Positions 17,008-24,501 of a DNA stretch of 64,000 bases are shown piece after piece. Each line of letters starts with the position of its first letter. Within the stretch, counting starts at the first letter, position 1. The stretch is from the NCBI RefSeq assembly GCF_008728855.1, contig NZ_CP042906.1:3284001-3348000 (forward strand), given 5' to 3'. Position numbers and translations under genes: made by a program. The stretch is from Hypericibacter terrae (lineage in GTDB: Bacteria > Pseudomonadota > Alphaproteobacteria > Dongiales > Dongiaceae). The notes below the pieces were generated by a model. It was not told the origin of the DNA. It saw only the letters and a list, made by a program, of their open reading frames with translations, and did no database searches.

Positions 17008-19926
17008 TTACATCTCCTGCCGCTTGTTCTCGGGGTCGAAGAACGGGATCGGCACCACCCGCGCCTGGATCAGCCGCCCGCCCGCGACCTTGATGTCGAA
17101 ATTCTTGCCGGGTTCGGCCTGGTCGGGCGCTACATAAGCCAGACCCACCACCCGGCCGAGCGACGGCGAGATCACGGCCGAGGTGACGCGGCCCAGGATC
17201 TCCGCTCCCCGCACCACCAGGTGACATTCCTCCGGCACCGGCGCATTGGCATCGTCGAGCGTGAACCCGACCAGCTTGCGCGTCAGGCCCGAGCGATTCT
17301 GGATGTCGATCGAGCGGCCGCCCATGAAGTAGGGCTTGGTCTTCGAGATCGCCCAGGCCATGTCGGCCTCGTAGGGATGCGTCAGCCCGTCCGTGTCCTG
17401 TCCGATGATGATATGGCCCTTCTCCAGGCGCAGCACGCGCTGGGCCTCGACGCCGAAGGGACGGATGCCGGCGGGCCGTCCCGCCTCCATCAGCTTGTCC
17501 CACAGGGCCTCGCCCATCGAGGCCGGCACATGGATCTCGTAGCCGAGCTCGCCGACGAAGCCGACGCGCATCAGCCGCGCCGGGATACCCGCGACCGTTC
17601 CCATCCGCACGCCCATATAGGGGAAGGCAGCGGCCGAGAGATCGACATCCGGGCAGAGCTTCTGCAACACCTCGCGCGACTTCGGACCCGCGAGATTGAC
17701 GCCGGCATAAGCCGCCGTGACGTTCGCCACGTCGACATCGAGGCGCCACTGCGAATTCCAGAACAGCATCAGGCGATAGACGCCGTCGACGCCGCTGGTG
17801 GTCGCGGTCACGTAGAAATGCTCTTCGCCGAAACGGCAGGCGACGCCGTCATCGATGATGGCGCCGCTCTGGTCGGTCATCAGCACATAGCGCGAGCGGC
17901 CGACCGGCTGCTTGGCATAGGCGAAGGTATAGAGGCGGTTGAGGAACTCGGCTGCGTCGGGCCCGCGCACGTCGAGCCCGCCCAGGGTCGAGACGTCGAT
18001 CAGCCCGACATTGTTGCGGACATTGCGGACTTCCTCGCGGATCGCCTGGTCGCGCTCTTCCTTCTTGCCGTAGAAGGCCGGGCGGTACCAGAGGCCCGCG
18101 GGCATCATGCGCGCGCCCAGCTCCAGATGGCGCCGATGCATCGCGGTGTGGCGCTCGGGCTCGAAGGTCCGGCCCGCCATGAGGCCGAATTTCTCCGGCC
18201 GGTAGGGCGGCCGCTGGGTCGTGACCGACATGGTCGCGATGTCGCGGCCGGTCTCCTTGGCGTCGATGCGCACCGTCGCCACCGCCGAATGGCGGCCCTG
18301 CGAGGGCCCCATGCTGACGGTGGTGTAGCGCTTCAGCAGCTCGACATGGTCGTAGCCGTCGGCGATGCCGTTCACCAGATCCTTGACCTGGAGGTCTTCG
18401 TCGAAATCGACGAAGTCCTTGCCCTTCTTGCTCGGGAAGATCGGCCAGGGATGGGTCACGCCGATGGCGCCCCGATCGCCCGGCGCCGAGGGCTCGCCGC
18501 CCACGGCGGCCCCGGCATCCTTCGCGGCGGCCCAGCCGGCGCGGCGGCCTTCGGCGATCACGGCATCGAGCGCATAGGTGCCGTTGACCGAGCCGGCCGC
18601 GAAGACATGGGCCGGCAGGACGCTGGGCGCAAACATGTGGCTGGCGCGGTCATAGGCGAACTTCGCGCCGATATGATGCAGGAGCTGGCCGGTCGGGCTG
18701 TAGCCGACCGACATGCAGAGCAGATCGCAGGGAATGGTGGCGAGCGCCGGCGAGAGCTCGCCCTCGCCCGTCACCTTGCCGACCAGGGCCGCCGTGATGT
18801 TGCGCTTGCCCACGCCATAGAAGGTCTCGGCCACCCCATGGCCCTGCAGGATCGAGACGCCGCGCGCATGGACCGCCTTGGCGAAGGCCGAACTGTCGGC
18901 CTCATTGCGAAGATCGACCACGGCCGCGACCTCGACGCCGGCATCGCCCAGATCGAGCGCCACGCCATAGCCGTCGGCATTGGCCGTCAGCACCACGGCG
19001 CGACGGCCGGGCCTCACGCCATAGAGCTTGATCAGGCGCTGCGCCGCCGAGCCCAGCATCACGCCCGGCAGGTCGTTGTTGTGGAACACCGCCGGCTGCT
19101 CGAGCGAGCCGGTCGCGACCACCACCGCCTTGGCGCGCAGCTTGTAGAGGCGATTACCCTTGATCACCGCCAGCCAATTGTCGGCGAAGAAGCCGTTGCA
19201 GGTGGCGTCGGTCAGGATCCGGATGTTCTGCGACGCGGCCAGCTCGGCCGCGAGCTCGCGCGAACGCGTCCTGCCCTGCTCGCCCGCCGCATCGAAGCGC
19301 GCATAGGAGAGCGAACCGCCGACGCGCGGGCCCTCGTCGATCAGGATCACCTCGAGGCCGGCCTTCGCCGCCTCGGACGCCGCCGCCATGCCGGCGGGGC
19401 CGGCACCGATCACCGCGACATCGGCGAAGAGATATTCCTTGTCGTAGTAGTCATGATGCGCGTGGACGTCGACCTTGCCCAGGCCGGCGATCTCGCGGAT
19501 CACCTTCTCCCAATGCGGCCAGGTCCATTTCGGCTTGAAGAAAGCCTTGTAATAGAAACCCACCGGGAGGAAGCGGCCGAGCCTCTCCATGAAGGAGAGC
19601 CGGTCCTGCTCGAGGCTGCCCTTGTAGTTCTGGCCCATCACGGCGAGGCCGGGCCGGATCGGATGCATGTCGGCCAGCACGTTGGGCTCGCCGCCGATCT
19701 GGACCAGCGTGTTCGCGTCCTGGCCGGCCATCGTCAGGATCCCGCGCGGCCGGTGATATTTGAAGGAGCGCGAGATCAGCCATTCGTCGTTGGCCGCGAG
19801 CGCGCTCGCGATCGTGTCGCCGACGAATCCCTGGAAGGGCCGGCCTTCGAAGGTGAAGGTGACCGGTTGGCCGCGGTCGATCAGCAGGCCGGCCGGTGCC
19901 GAAAGACGGTTGACCCCGTCGCTCAT
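17008..19926 (-). CDS. mgdC: N-methylglutamate dehydrogenase subunit C (sarcosine oxidase alpha-like)
   Basis: 972 aa. The ATG at 19926 overlaps the mgdB stop (ATGA). Domains in order: an N-terminal ferredoxin-like fold (about 1-100) that lacks the iron-sulfur cysteines; an NAD(P)/FAD Rossmann region with AVIGAGPAGMAAA (GxGxxG at 174-179) and a second one (VVLTANADGYGVAL); and from about 600 a folate-binding T-protein (GCV_T) domain with NVGLIDVSTLGGLDVRGPD and GELGYEIHVPAS. It oxidises N-methylglutamate with MgdA and passes the methyl group to THF as methylene-THF. The gene order identifies it as mgdC rather than soxA. Confidence 0.92.
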   Translation of the reverse strand: MSDGVNRLSAPAGLLIDRGQPVTFTFEGRPFQGFVGDTIASALAANDEWLISRSFKYHRPRGILTMAGQDANTLVQIGGEPNVLADMHPIRPGLAVMGQNYKGSLEQDRLSFMERLGRFLPVGFYYKAFFKPKWTWPHWEKVIREIAGLGKVDVHAHHDYYDKEYLFADVAVIGAGPAGMAAASEAAKAGLEVILIDEGPRVGGSLSYARFDAAGEQGRTRSRELAAELAASQNIRILTDATCNGFFADNWLAVIKGNRLYKLRAKAVVVATGSLEQPAVFHNNDLPGVMLGSAAQRLIKLYGVRPGRRAVVLTANADGYGVALDLGDAGVEVAAVVDLRNEADSSAFAKAVHARGVSILQGHGVAETFYGVGKRNITAALVGKVTGEGELSPALATIPCDLLCMSVGYSPTGQLLHHIGAKFAYDRASHMFAPSVLPAHVFAAGSVNGTYALDAVIAEGRRAGWAAAKDAGAAVGGEPSAPGDRGAIGVTHPWPIFPSKKGKDFVDFDEDLQVKDLVNGIADGYDHVELLKRYTTVSMGPSQGRHSAVATVRIDAKETGRDIATMSVTTQRPPYRPEKFGLMAGRTFEPERHTAMHRRHLELGARMMPAGLWYRPAFYGKKEERDQAIREEVRNVRNNVGLIDVSTLGGLDVRGPDAAEFLNRLYTFAYAKQPVGRSRYVLMTDQSGAIIDDGVACRFGEEHFYVTATTSGVDGVYRLMLFWNSQWRLDVDVANVTAAYAGVNLAGPKSREVLQKLCPDVDLSAAAFPYMGVRMGTVAGIPARLMRVGFVGELGYEIHVPASMGEALWDKLMEAGRPAGIRPFGVEAQRVLRLEKGHIIIGQDTDGLTHPYEADMAWAISKTKPYFMGGRSIDIQNRSGLTRKLVGFTLDDANAPVPEECHLVVRGAEILGRVTSAVISPSLGRVVGLAYVAPDQAEPGKNFDIKVAGGRLIQARVVPIPFFDPENKRQEM

Positions 19927-20231
19927 TTCTTTTCCTCGTTCGCCTTCGGCGCCGCACTGAACTCGACCCGGGATTTGAAGACCTCGCCCGCCGGATAGGT
20001 GCGCAGGATCTCGTCCGTCACCGTGTGGCGCTCGGCGATGAACCAGAAGGAGGTGGGCACGTGGCACCACCATTCGCGCACCACGCCGGCGGTGTTGTTC
20101 TCGATATGCACATACTCGGCCCATTCGCGGTCCGAGACTCGCGCGGGATCGGGCATCGGCTTCACTTCGCCGCCCCAGACGAACTCCGAGATGTTGCGCG
20201 GGCCGTTGAGCGGGCAGTTCATGATCTTCAT
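19923..20231 (-). CDS. mgdB: N-methylglutamate dehydrogenase subunit B (sarcosine oxidase delta-like)
   Basis: 102 aa, the normal size for SoxD-type subunits. The frame shows MNCPLNGPRNISEFVWGGE at the start and REWAEYVHIENNTAGVVREWW in the middle, the family pattern. In bacterial sarcosine oxidase the delta subunit binds zinc through two N-terminal Cys (CPxCG), a His and a Cys. Here the second Cys is Asn9, the His position is Cys56 and the last Cys is Thr60, so the zinc site appears lost. GGAGGGAA precedes the ATG, and the gene lies 16 nt after mgdA and overlaps mgdC by 4 nt. Confidence 0.9.
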   Translation of the reverse strand: MKIMNCPLNGPRNISEFVWGGEVKPMPDPARVSDREWAEYVHIENNTAGVVREWWCHVPTSFWFIAERHTVTDEILRTYPAGEVFKSRVEFSAAPKANEEKK

Positions 20232-20247
20232 GGGTTCCCTCCCTCGC

Positions 20248-21489
20248 TCAATGCCCGACCGAGGCCGCGCCCTTTTCGCCGACCTGCTTCATCTCTTCGA
20301 AGCGGGACAAGCGGAAGGGCTCGATCAGCTCGTGCGGTTTGTTGTTGGCGACGGTGTAGGACATGGTGAGACCGCAGACCGGCGTCGCCTTGAAGCCCCA
20401 GGTACCCCAGCCGGAATCGATATAGTAGTTCTCGAGCGGGGTGAGCCCCATGCAGGGGCTGAAATCGGGCGTCATGTCTGCCATGCCGGCCCATTGCCGG
20501 TTGAGCTTCATCTCGCCGAGGAAGGGCAAGAGCTCCAGCATGTGGCCCAGCAGGCCTTCCTTGAAATCGAGCGTCGAGCGCGTCGAATAGACGCCATAGG
20601 GGTCGGTCGATCCGCCCATCACCAGCTCGCCGCGCGAGGATTGCGAGATATAGACGTGCAGCGAGCCCGACACGATGATCTGGTCGAGGAAGGGCTTCAC
20701 CGGCAGCGAGACGCAGGCCTGCAGCGGGATGGTGCGGATCGGCAGCTTGAAGCCAGCCAGCTTCGCCACCAGCGAGCTCGATCCCGCCGTCGCCTGCAGC
20801 ACCTTATTCGCATAGACCGTGCCGCGGTTGGTGACGACGCCTTTGACCTTGCCGCTCTCCTGCAGGATCTCGGTCACCTCGGTGAGCTGATGGATCTCGA
20901 CGCCGCGCCGCGTGGCGCCGCGGCCATAGCCCCAGGCGACCGCGTCATGGCGCGCGATCGAGCCCGGCGGATGATAGAGCGCGCCCAGGATCGGATAGCG
21001 CACATCCTCCGACATGTTAAGCACCGGACAGAGCTTGTGGATCTCGTCCGGCCAGATCAGCTCGGAATCCACACCCAGATGCTTGTTGACCTCGGCGCGC
21101 CAGCGGCTGGTGCGGATCGCGGCGTCGGTGTGGGCCAGCGTAAAATGGCCGCGCTCGGAATAGAGGATGTTGTAGTCGAGGTCCTGGCTCAGATCCTGAT
21201 AGAGCTTGACCGAGGTGTCGTAGAACCTGACGCCCTCGGGCGTCAGGTAGTTCGAGCGGATGATGGCGGTGTTGCGCGCCGTGTTGCCGCCCGCGAGATA
21301 CCCCTTCTCGAGGATCGCCACGTTGGTGATGCCGTAGTCGCGCGACAGGTAGTAAGCCGTCGCCAGCGCGTGGCCGCCGCCGCCGATGATGACGACGTCG
21401 TAGCTGGGCTTCAGATCCCGGGCGAGCGGGAAGTGGCGCTCGGCCGGGTAGGTCTTGCTAAGCCCGTATTTCAGCAGCCCGAAGGGCAT
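20248..21489 (-). CDS. mgdA: N-methylglutamate dehydrogenase subunit A (sarcosine oxidase beta-like)
   Basis: 413 aa. A DAO-family flavoprotein: the dinucleotide loop YDVVIIGGGGHALATAYYL is at 30-48, LEKGYLAGGNTARNTAIIRSNYL follows (60-82), and ARHDAVAWGYGRGA at about 179-192 contains the His (about 181) that probably carries covalent FMN. The C-terminal GLTPLENYYIDSGWGTWGFKATPVCG is typical of SoxB. This subunit holds the amine oxidation site. It is the first gene of the mgd operon, with a 237-nt divergent promoter region upstream. Order and context, rather than sequence, separate it from sarcosine oxidase soxB. Confidence 0.92.
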   Translation of the reverse strand: MPFGLLKYGLSKTYPAERHFPLARDLKPSYDVVIIGGGGHALATAYYLSRDYGITNVAILEKGYLAGGNTARNTAIIRSNYLTPEGVRFYDTSVKLYQDLSQDLDYNILYSERGHFTLAHTDAAIRTSRWRAEVNKHLGVDSELIWPDEIHKLCPVLNMSEDVRYPILGALYHPPGSIARHDAVAWGYGRGATRRGVEIHQLTEVTEILQESGKVKGVVTNRGTVYANKVLQATAGSSSLVAKLAGFKLPIRTIPLQACVSLPVKPFLDQIIVSGSLHVYISQSSRGELVMGGSTDPYGVYSTRSTLDFKEGLLGHMLELLPFLGEMKLNRQWAGMADMTPDFSPCMGLTPLENYYIDSGWGTWGFKATPVCGLTMSYTVANNKPHELIEPFRLSRFEEMKQVGEKGAASVGH

Positions 21490-21534
21490 CGTGAACCCCG
21501 TCTTTGGTCGGCATGAAGGCGGATCGGATCAGGA

Positions 21535-21573
21535 CCGGCAGGCTAACCGCCGGTTTCCTGCCGGACAAGAAAC
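21535..21573. promoter_or_regulatory. Candidate mgd promoter/operator palindromes
   Basis: Nested inverted repeats lie 46-84 nt upstream of mgdA: outer arms CCGGCAGG (21535-21542) and CCTGCCGG (21557-21564) around a palindrome AACCGCCGGTT (21545-21555), overlapping a GTTTC (21553-21557) ... GAAAC (21569-21573) pair. A GTTTCCTG octamer here is also found before mgsA. A shared regulator is inferred. Confidence 0.4.
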
Positions 21574-21726
21574 ATCACTCCGATGATCGGCGGAAAGCCG
21601 GCGATATTTACCGCAAATCCGACCGGCCGGCAGCGACATCGCGACGCCATGTCCCCGACGGCGCCGCTTGCGGTTCGCGCCGGATCGCCCCAGACTCCCT
21701 GCCTGTCCATTCTCGAGGGATCGATC

Positions 21727-22335
21727 ATGACGGCCGGCGACCGGCGAAAGAATGTCGTGCTGATGGAACCGGCGGCGGAAGCGCTGCGCGACGAGTTCCT
21801 CGGCTGGCAATGCCGGCTGCGGCAGCTTTCGGTGCGCGAAGGGCTGGGACGCCCCTCCAGCGGCATGCGGGCCCGCGTCAGCACCCTCGACGGCACCGAA
21901 CTCGCCCCGGCCGTCACCCTGCTGGTCATGCGCGAGGAGCCGGAGGAAAGCACCCAGCAGTTCCGCTTCCAGGTGCAGAAGACCCAGGACCCGGTCGAGC
22001 GTTATGAGAAAGCGCTGGAGATCCTGTCGGCCTGGTACTATCAGCGCCCGCGCGAGTTCAGCGACATCATGACCGGCCTGTTCGGGCCGGGATCGGCCTT
22101 CGCCGACCAACTGCTGCTGCATGGGCGTTGCGAGCTCGAATTCATCGAATATGCCAAAGGCTATCGCATCCCCTGCTCGGTGCTCGAGCTGGCCGAGAAC
22201 GATGCCTTCTATCAGGCGACCTATTGGCACAACCGCCTCTTCAACCCGAACATGCCGGCCGGCGTCCGGGTGCTGTCCTTTACGCCGGACTGGACCCATT
22301 CCGCCGATTTCGAGGTCGAGACCGGCGAAGAGTGA
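21727..22335 (+). CDS. Conserved-looking hypothetical protein divergent from mgdA
   Basis: 202 aa from the ATG at 21727, preceded by CTCGAGGGA; the frame is open further upstream (to 21583) but that part looks non-coding. I do not recognise the family. The protein is soluble, with no signal or membrane segment, acidic and rich in Trp/Tyr/Phe. A basic, charged first third (EALRDEFLGWQCRLRQLSVR) is followed by PAVTLLVMREEPEE, ERYEKALEILSAWYYQRPREFSD and GYRIPCSVLELAENDAFYQATYWHNRLFNP. It sits between the mgd and second glx clusters on the opposite strand, so a role in amine metabolism is possible but unproven. Confidence 0.7.
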   Translation: MTAGDRRKNVVLMEPAAEALRDEFLGWQCRLRQLSVREGLGRPSSGMRARVSTLDGTELAPAVTLLVMREEPEESTQQFRFQVQKTQDPVERYEKALEILSAWYYQRPREFSDIMTGLFGPGSAFADQLLLHGRCELEFIEYAKGYRIPCSVLELAENDAFYQATYWHNRLFNPNMPAGVRVLSFTPDWTHSADFEVETGEE

Positions 22336-22411
22336 CGCTCCTCGCATCTCCGCACGACTCACTTTCTTCCCCTCTCTTTGGGGGCAGAGCAATCGCCGAT
22401 GCGAGGCGAGT

Positions 22412-22541
22412 GAATCCCCTCCCCAACTTTTGGGGGAGGGTTGGGGAGGGGGCTGCTCGGTATCGGCCCCTTCGCACCCCGACGAGATCGTGGACCGAGT
22501 CATCCCCCTCCCTACCCTCCCCCTCAAGGGGGGAGGGGATA
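22412..22541. repeat. Paired inverted REP-like elements (locus A)
   Basis: Two GC-rich palindromic elements of about 40 nt lie head to head. The left one (22414-22454) is TCCCCTCCCC-aactttt-GGGGGAGGG followed by TTGGGGAGGGGGCT. The right one (22500-22540) has the opposite orientation. The same arrangement is found at 32057-32198 and 39391-39512, each time between convergent genes. Confidence 0.75.
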
Positions 22542-22568
22542 AGAAACGGGTGTCGCACCGACATGACA

Positions 22569-22596
22569 AGGGCCGGACTCAGACGAGTCCGGCCCT
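22569..22596. terminator. Hairpin terminator at the end of the second glx cluster
   Basis: A perfect 12-bp inverted repeat AGGGCCGGACTC (22569-22580) and GAGTCCGGCCCT (22585-22596) with a 4-nt loop, 30 nt past the stop of the 148-aa gene. Neither side has a strong T-run, so it may work in both directions as a weak terminator or RNA 3' stabiliser. Confidence 0.6.
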
Positions 22597-22626
22597 GTCT
22601 CATGGTTCGTTTCCTCGAAGGTCCGC

Positions 22627-23073
22627 TTAGAACTTCCGATAGGCCTTGTTGAGGTCGACCATCGGGTGCTTGCGGGACATCTGGAACTTGATCAGCAGCT
22701 CGCGCGCGATCATGTCGCGATCCTGCTGGTTGTCGGGCAGTTTCACGCCCGGCGGAATCGTAACCCAGCCATTGACGTTGCGGTCGAACACCGCGGCACG
22801 GCCTTCCTCGTAGCCCATATGGACGTCCTCGAGCCAGTTGAGGTCGTCCCAGCCCATCACTTCCATGTATTTCTTCAGGAAGGGCGTCAGGCGGCTGTAG
22901 TCCGGCACGAGATTGACGTCGTAGCGATAGCCGATGTGCTGGCCGATTTCCTTCTCGCGGTTGGAATCGAGGCCCTTCCCCTTGAGGTATTTGTCGACAT
23001 CCTCTTTCTTCGGGGTGGCCTTCGCGGTCTTCACGACCTTCATGACCGGCTTCTTCTGCGTCGGTTTTGCCAT
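22627..23073 (-). CDS. Unrecognised 148-aa protein, last gene of the second glx cluster
   Basis: 148 aa from the ATG at 23073, which has GAGGAG 8 nt upstream and follows the GlxD stop by 11 nt. I do not recognise a family. The first 25 residues are basic and Lys/Pro-rich (KPTQKKPVMKVVKTAKATPKK), like a disordered tail. Then comes a compact domain with VDKYLKGKGLDSNREKEIGQ, VNLVPDYSRLTPFLKKYMEV, DDLNWLEDVHMGYEEGR and a C-terminal ELLIKFQMSRKHPMVDLNK. No Cys, no signal, no membrane segment. Tight linkage suggests it is a subunit or partner of the GlxBCD-like complex. Confidence 0.78.
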   Translation of the reverse strand: MAKPTQKKPVMKVVKTAKATPKKEDVDKYLKGKGLDSNREKEIGQHIGYRYDVNLVPDYSRLTPFLKKYMEVMGWDDLNWLEDVHMGYEEGRAAVFDRNVNGWVTIPPGVKLPDNQQDRDMIARELLIKFQMSRKHPMVDLNKAYRKF

Positions 23074-23084
23074 CGGGGCTCTCC

Positions 23085-24467
23085 TCAGTACCGCGTCATG
23101 TCGGGTCGGCCGACCGTGTGCTGCGAGCCGGCCAGCGGCACCATGGCGAGCGCGGAGGCTTCCATGGTGAGGGCTGCGAGGTCTTCCGGCTCGAGGCTGT
23201 GCACGTTGGTCTTGCCGCAGGCGCGCGCCATCATCTGGCACTCGATGGCAAGGCAGTGCAGGAAGTTGTAGACGCGCTCGGCCGCCTCGTCGGGGTCGAG
23301 GCGCTTGCGCAGGACCGGGTCCTGCGTCGCCACGCCGACCGGGCAGCGGCCCGTATGGCAGTGGTAGCAGTAGCCCGCCTCGACGCCGATCTCCTTCTCG
23401 AAGTCGGCCTCGGGGATGTCCTTGTTGCAGTTGAGCGCCATCAGCGCCGAATGGCCGATCGCGACGGCATCGGCGCCGAGCGCGATCGCCTTGGCCACGT
23501 CCGCGCCGTTGCGGATGCCGCCGGCATAGACCAGGCTGATCTGGCCGGTCATGCCGACATCGTCGAGCGCCTTGCGGGCCTGGCGGATCGCGGCGATGCC
23601 GGGCACCCCGGTCTCCTCGGTCGCGATATGCGGACCCGCGCCGGTGCCGCCTTCCATGCCGTCGATATAGATCGAATCCGGGCCGGTCTTGGCCGCCATG
23701 CGGACGTCGTCATAGACGCGCGCCGCACCCAGCTTGAGCTGGATCGGAATCTCGCCATTGGTGGCTTCGCGAATCTCCTGGATCTTCAGCGCCAGATCGT
23801 CCGGCCCCAGCCAGTCGGGATGGCGCGCCGGCGAACGCTGGTCGATGCCGGCCGGCAGCGAGCGCATTTCCGCCACCTGGTCCGTCACCTTCTGCCCCAT
23901 CAGATGGCCGCCGAGGCCGACCTTGCAGCCCTGGCCGATGAAGAACTCGCAGGCGTCGGCGAGGCGCAGATGATGCGGGTTGAAGCCGTAGCGCGACTGG
24001 ATGCACTGATAGAACCATTTCGACGAATAGCGGCGCTCGTCGGGAATCATGCCGCCTTCGCCCGAGCAGGTCGCGGTGCCGGCCATGGTGGCGCCGCGGG
24101 CGAGCGCGATCTTGGCCTCGAAGGAGAGCGCGCCGAAGCTCATGCCGGTGATGTAGATCGGGATATCGAGCACCAGCGGGCGCTTGGCCTTGGGGCCGAT
24201 CACGGTCTGGGTCAGGCACTTCTCGCGATAACCCTCGATCACGAAGCGGGTCAGCGTGCCCGGGAGGAAGGTCAAGTCGTCCCAGGTCGGGATCTTCTTG
24301 AAGAGCGAGAAGCCGCGCATGCGATAGCGGCCGAGCTCGGACTTGATATGGATGTCGTCGATGACCGTCGGCGGGAAGATGAAACTCTTGCCCAGCAGAC
24401 TCTTGTTGCGCGACGACGGCTTCTTGGCCGGCGCGGCAGCGGGTACTTTCTTGCGTTCTCTCGCCAT
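23085..24467 (-). CDS. GlxD-like glutamate synthase FMN/Fe-S subunit (second set)
   Basis: 460 aa, paralogous to mgsC at 12506-13840. FMN-domain motifs: TGMSFGALSFEAKIALARGA, GQGCKVGLGGHLMGQK, IDGMEGGTGAGPH, AGGIRNGADVAKAIALGADAVAIG. Unlike mgsC it keeps a cysteine cluster near residue 385 (YCYHCHTGRCPVGVATQDP, C-x2-C-x4-C), the place of the 3Fe-4S cluster in GltB, and has an extra LHCLAIECQ segment. This suggests a real redox step with an electron donor. A basic N-terminal extension (about 30 aa) precedes the domain. The substrate is unknown; '(archaeal-type) glutamate synthase' is the usual label. Confidence 0.9.
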   Translation of the reverse strand: MARERKKVPAAAPAKKPSSRNKSLLGKSFIFPPTVIDDIHIKSELGRYRMRGFSLFKKIPTWDDLTFLPGTLTRFVIEGYREKCLTQTVIGPKAKRPLVLDIPIYITGMSFGALSFEAKIALARGATMAGTATCSGEGGMIPDERRYSSKWFYQCIQSRYGFNPHHLRLADACEFFIGQGCKVGLGGHLMGQKVTDQVAEMRSLPAGIDQRSPARHPDWLGPDDLALKIQEIREATNGEIPIQLKLGAARVYDDVRMAAKTGPDSIYIDGMEGGTGAGPHIATEETGVPGIAAIRQARKALDDVGMTGQISLVYAGGIRNGADVAKAIALGADAVAIGHSALMALNCNKDIPEADFEKEIGVEAGYCYHCHTGRCPVGVATQDPVLRKRLDPDEAAERVYNFLHCLAIECQMMARACGKTNVHSLEPEDLAALTMEASALAMVPLAGSQHTVGRPDMTRY

Positions 24468-24501
24468 GAGCGAATTCCTTTTGTGCGATCTGTCGCGGGG
24501 C

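Noticed and set aside
16393-19998. A 1201-codon open frame on the + strand
   Set aside because: It is antisense to mgdC and mgdD, whose protein motifs are unmistakable. Its translation is His/Arg/Asp-rich with no domain; long antisense frames are expected at this GC content.
17008-21489. Heterotetrameric sarcosine oxidase (soxBDAG)
   Set aside because: Sequence similarity is real, but no glyA, purU or glycine-betaine genes are adjacent, while mgsABC and gmaS are. The delta subunit also lacks the sarcosine oxidase zinc site.
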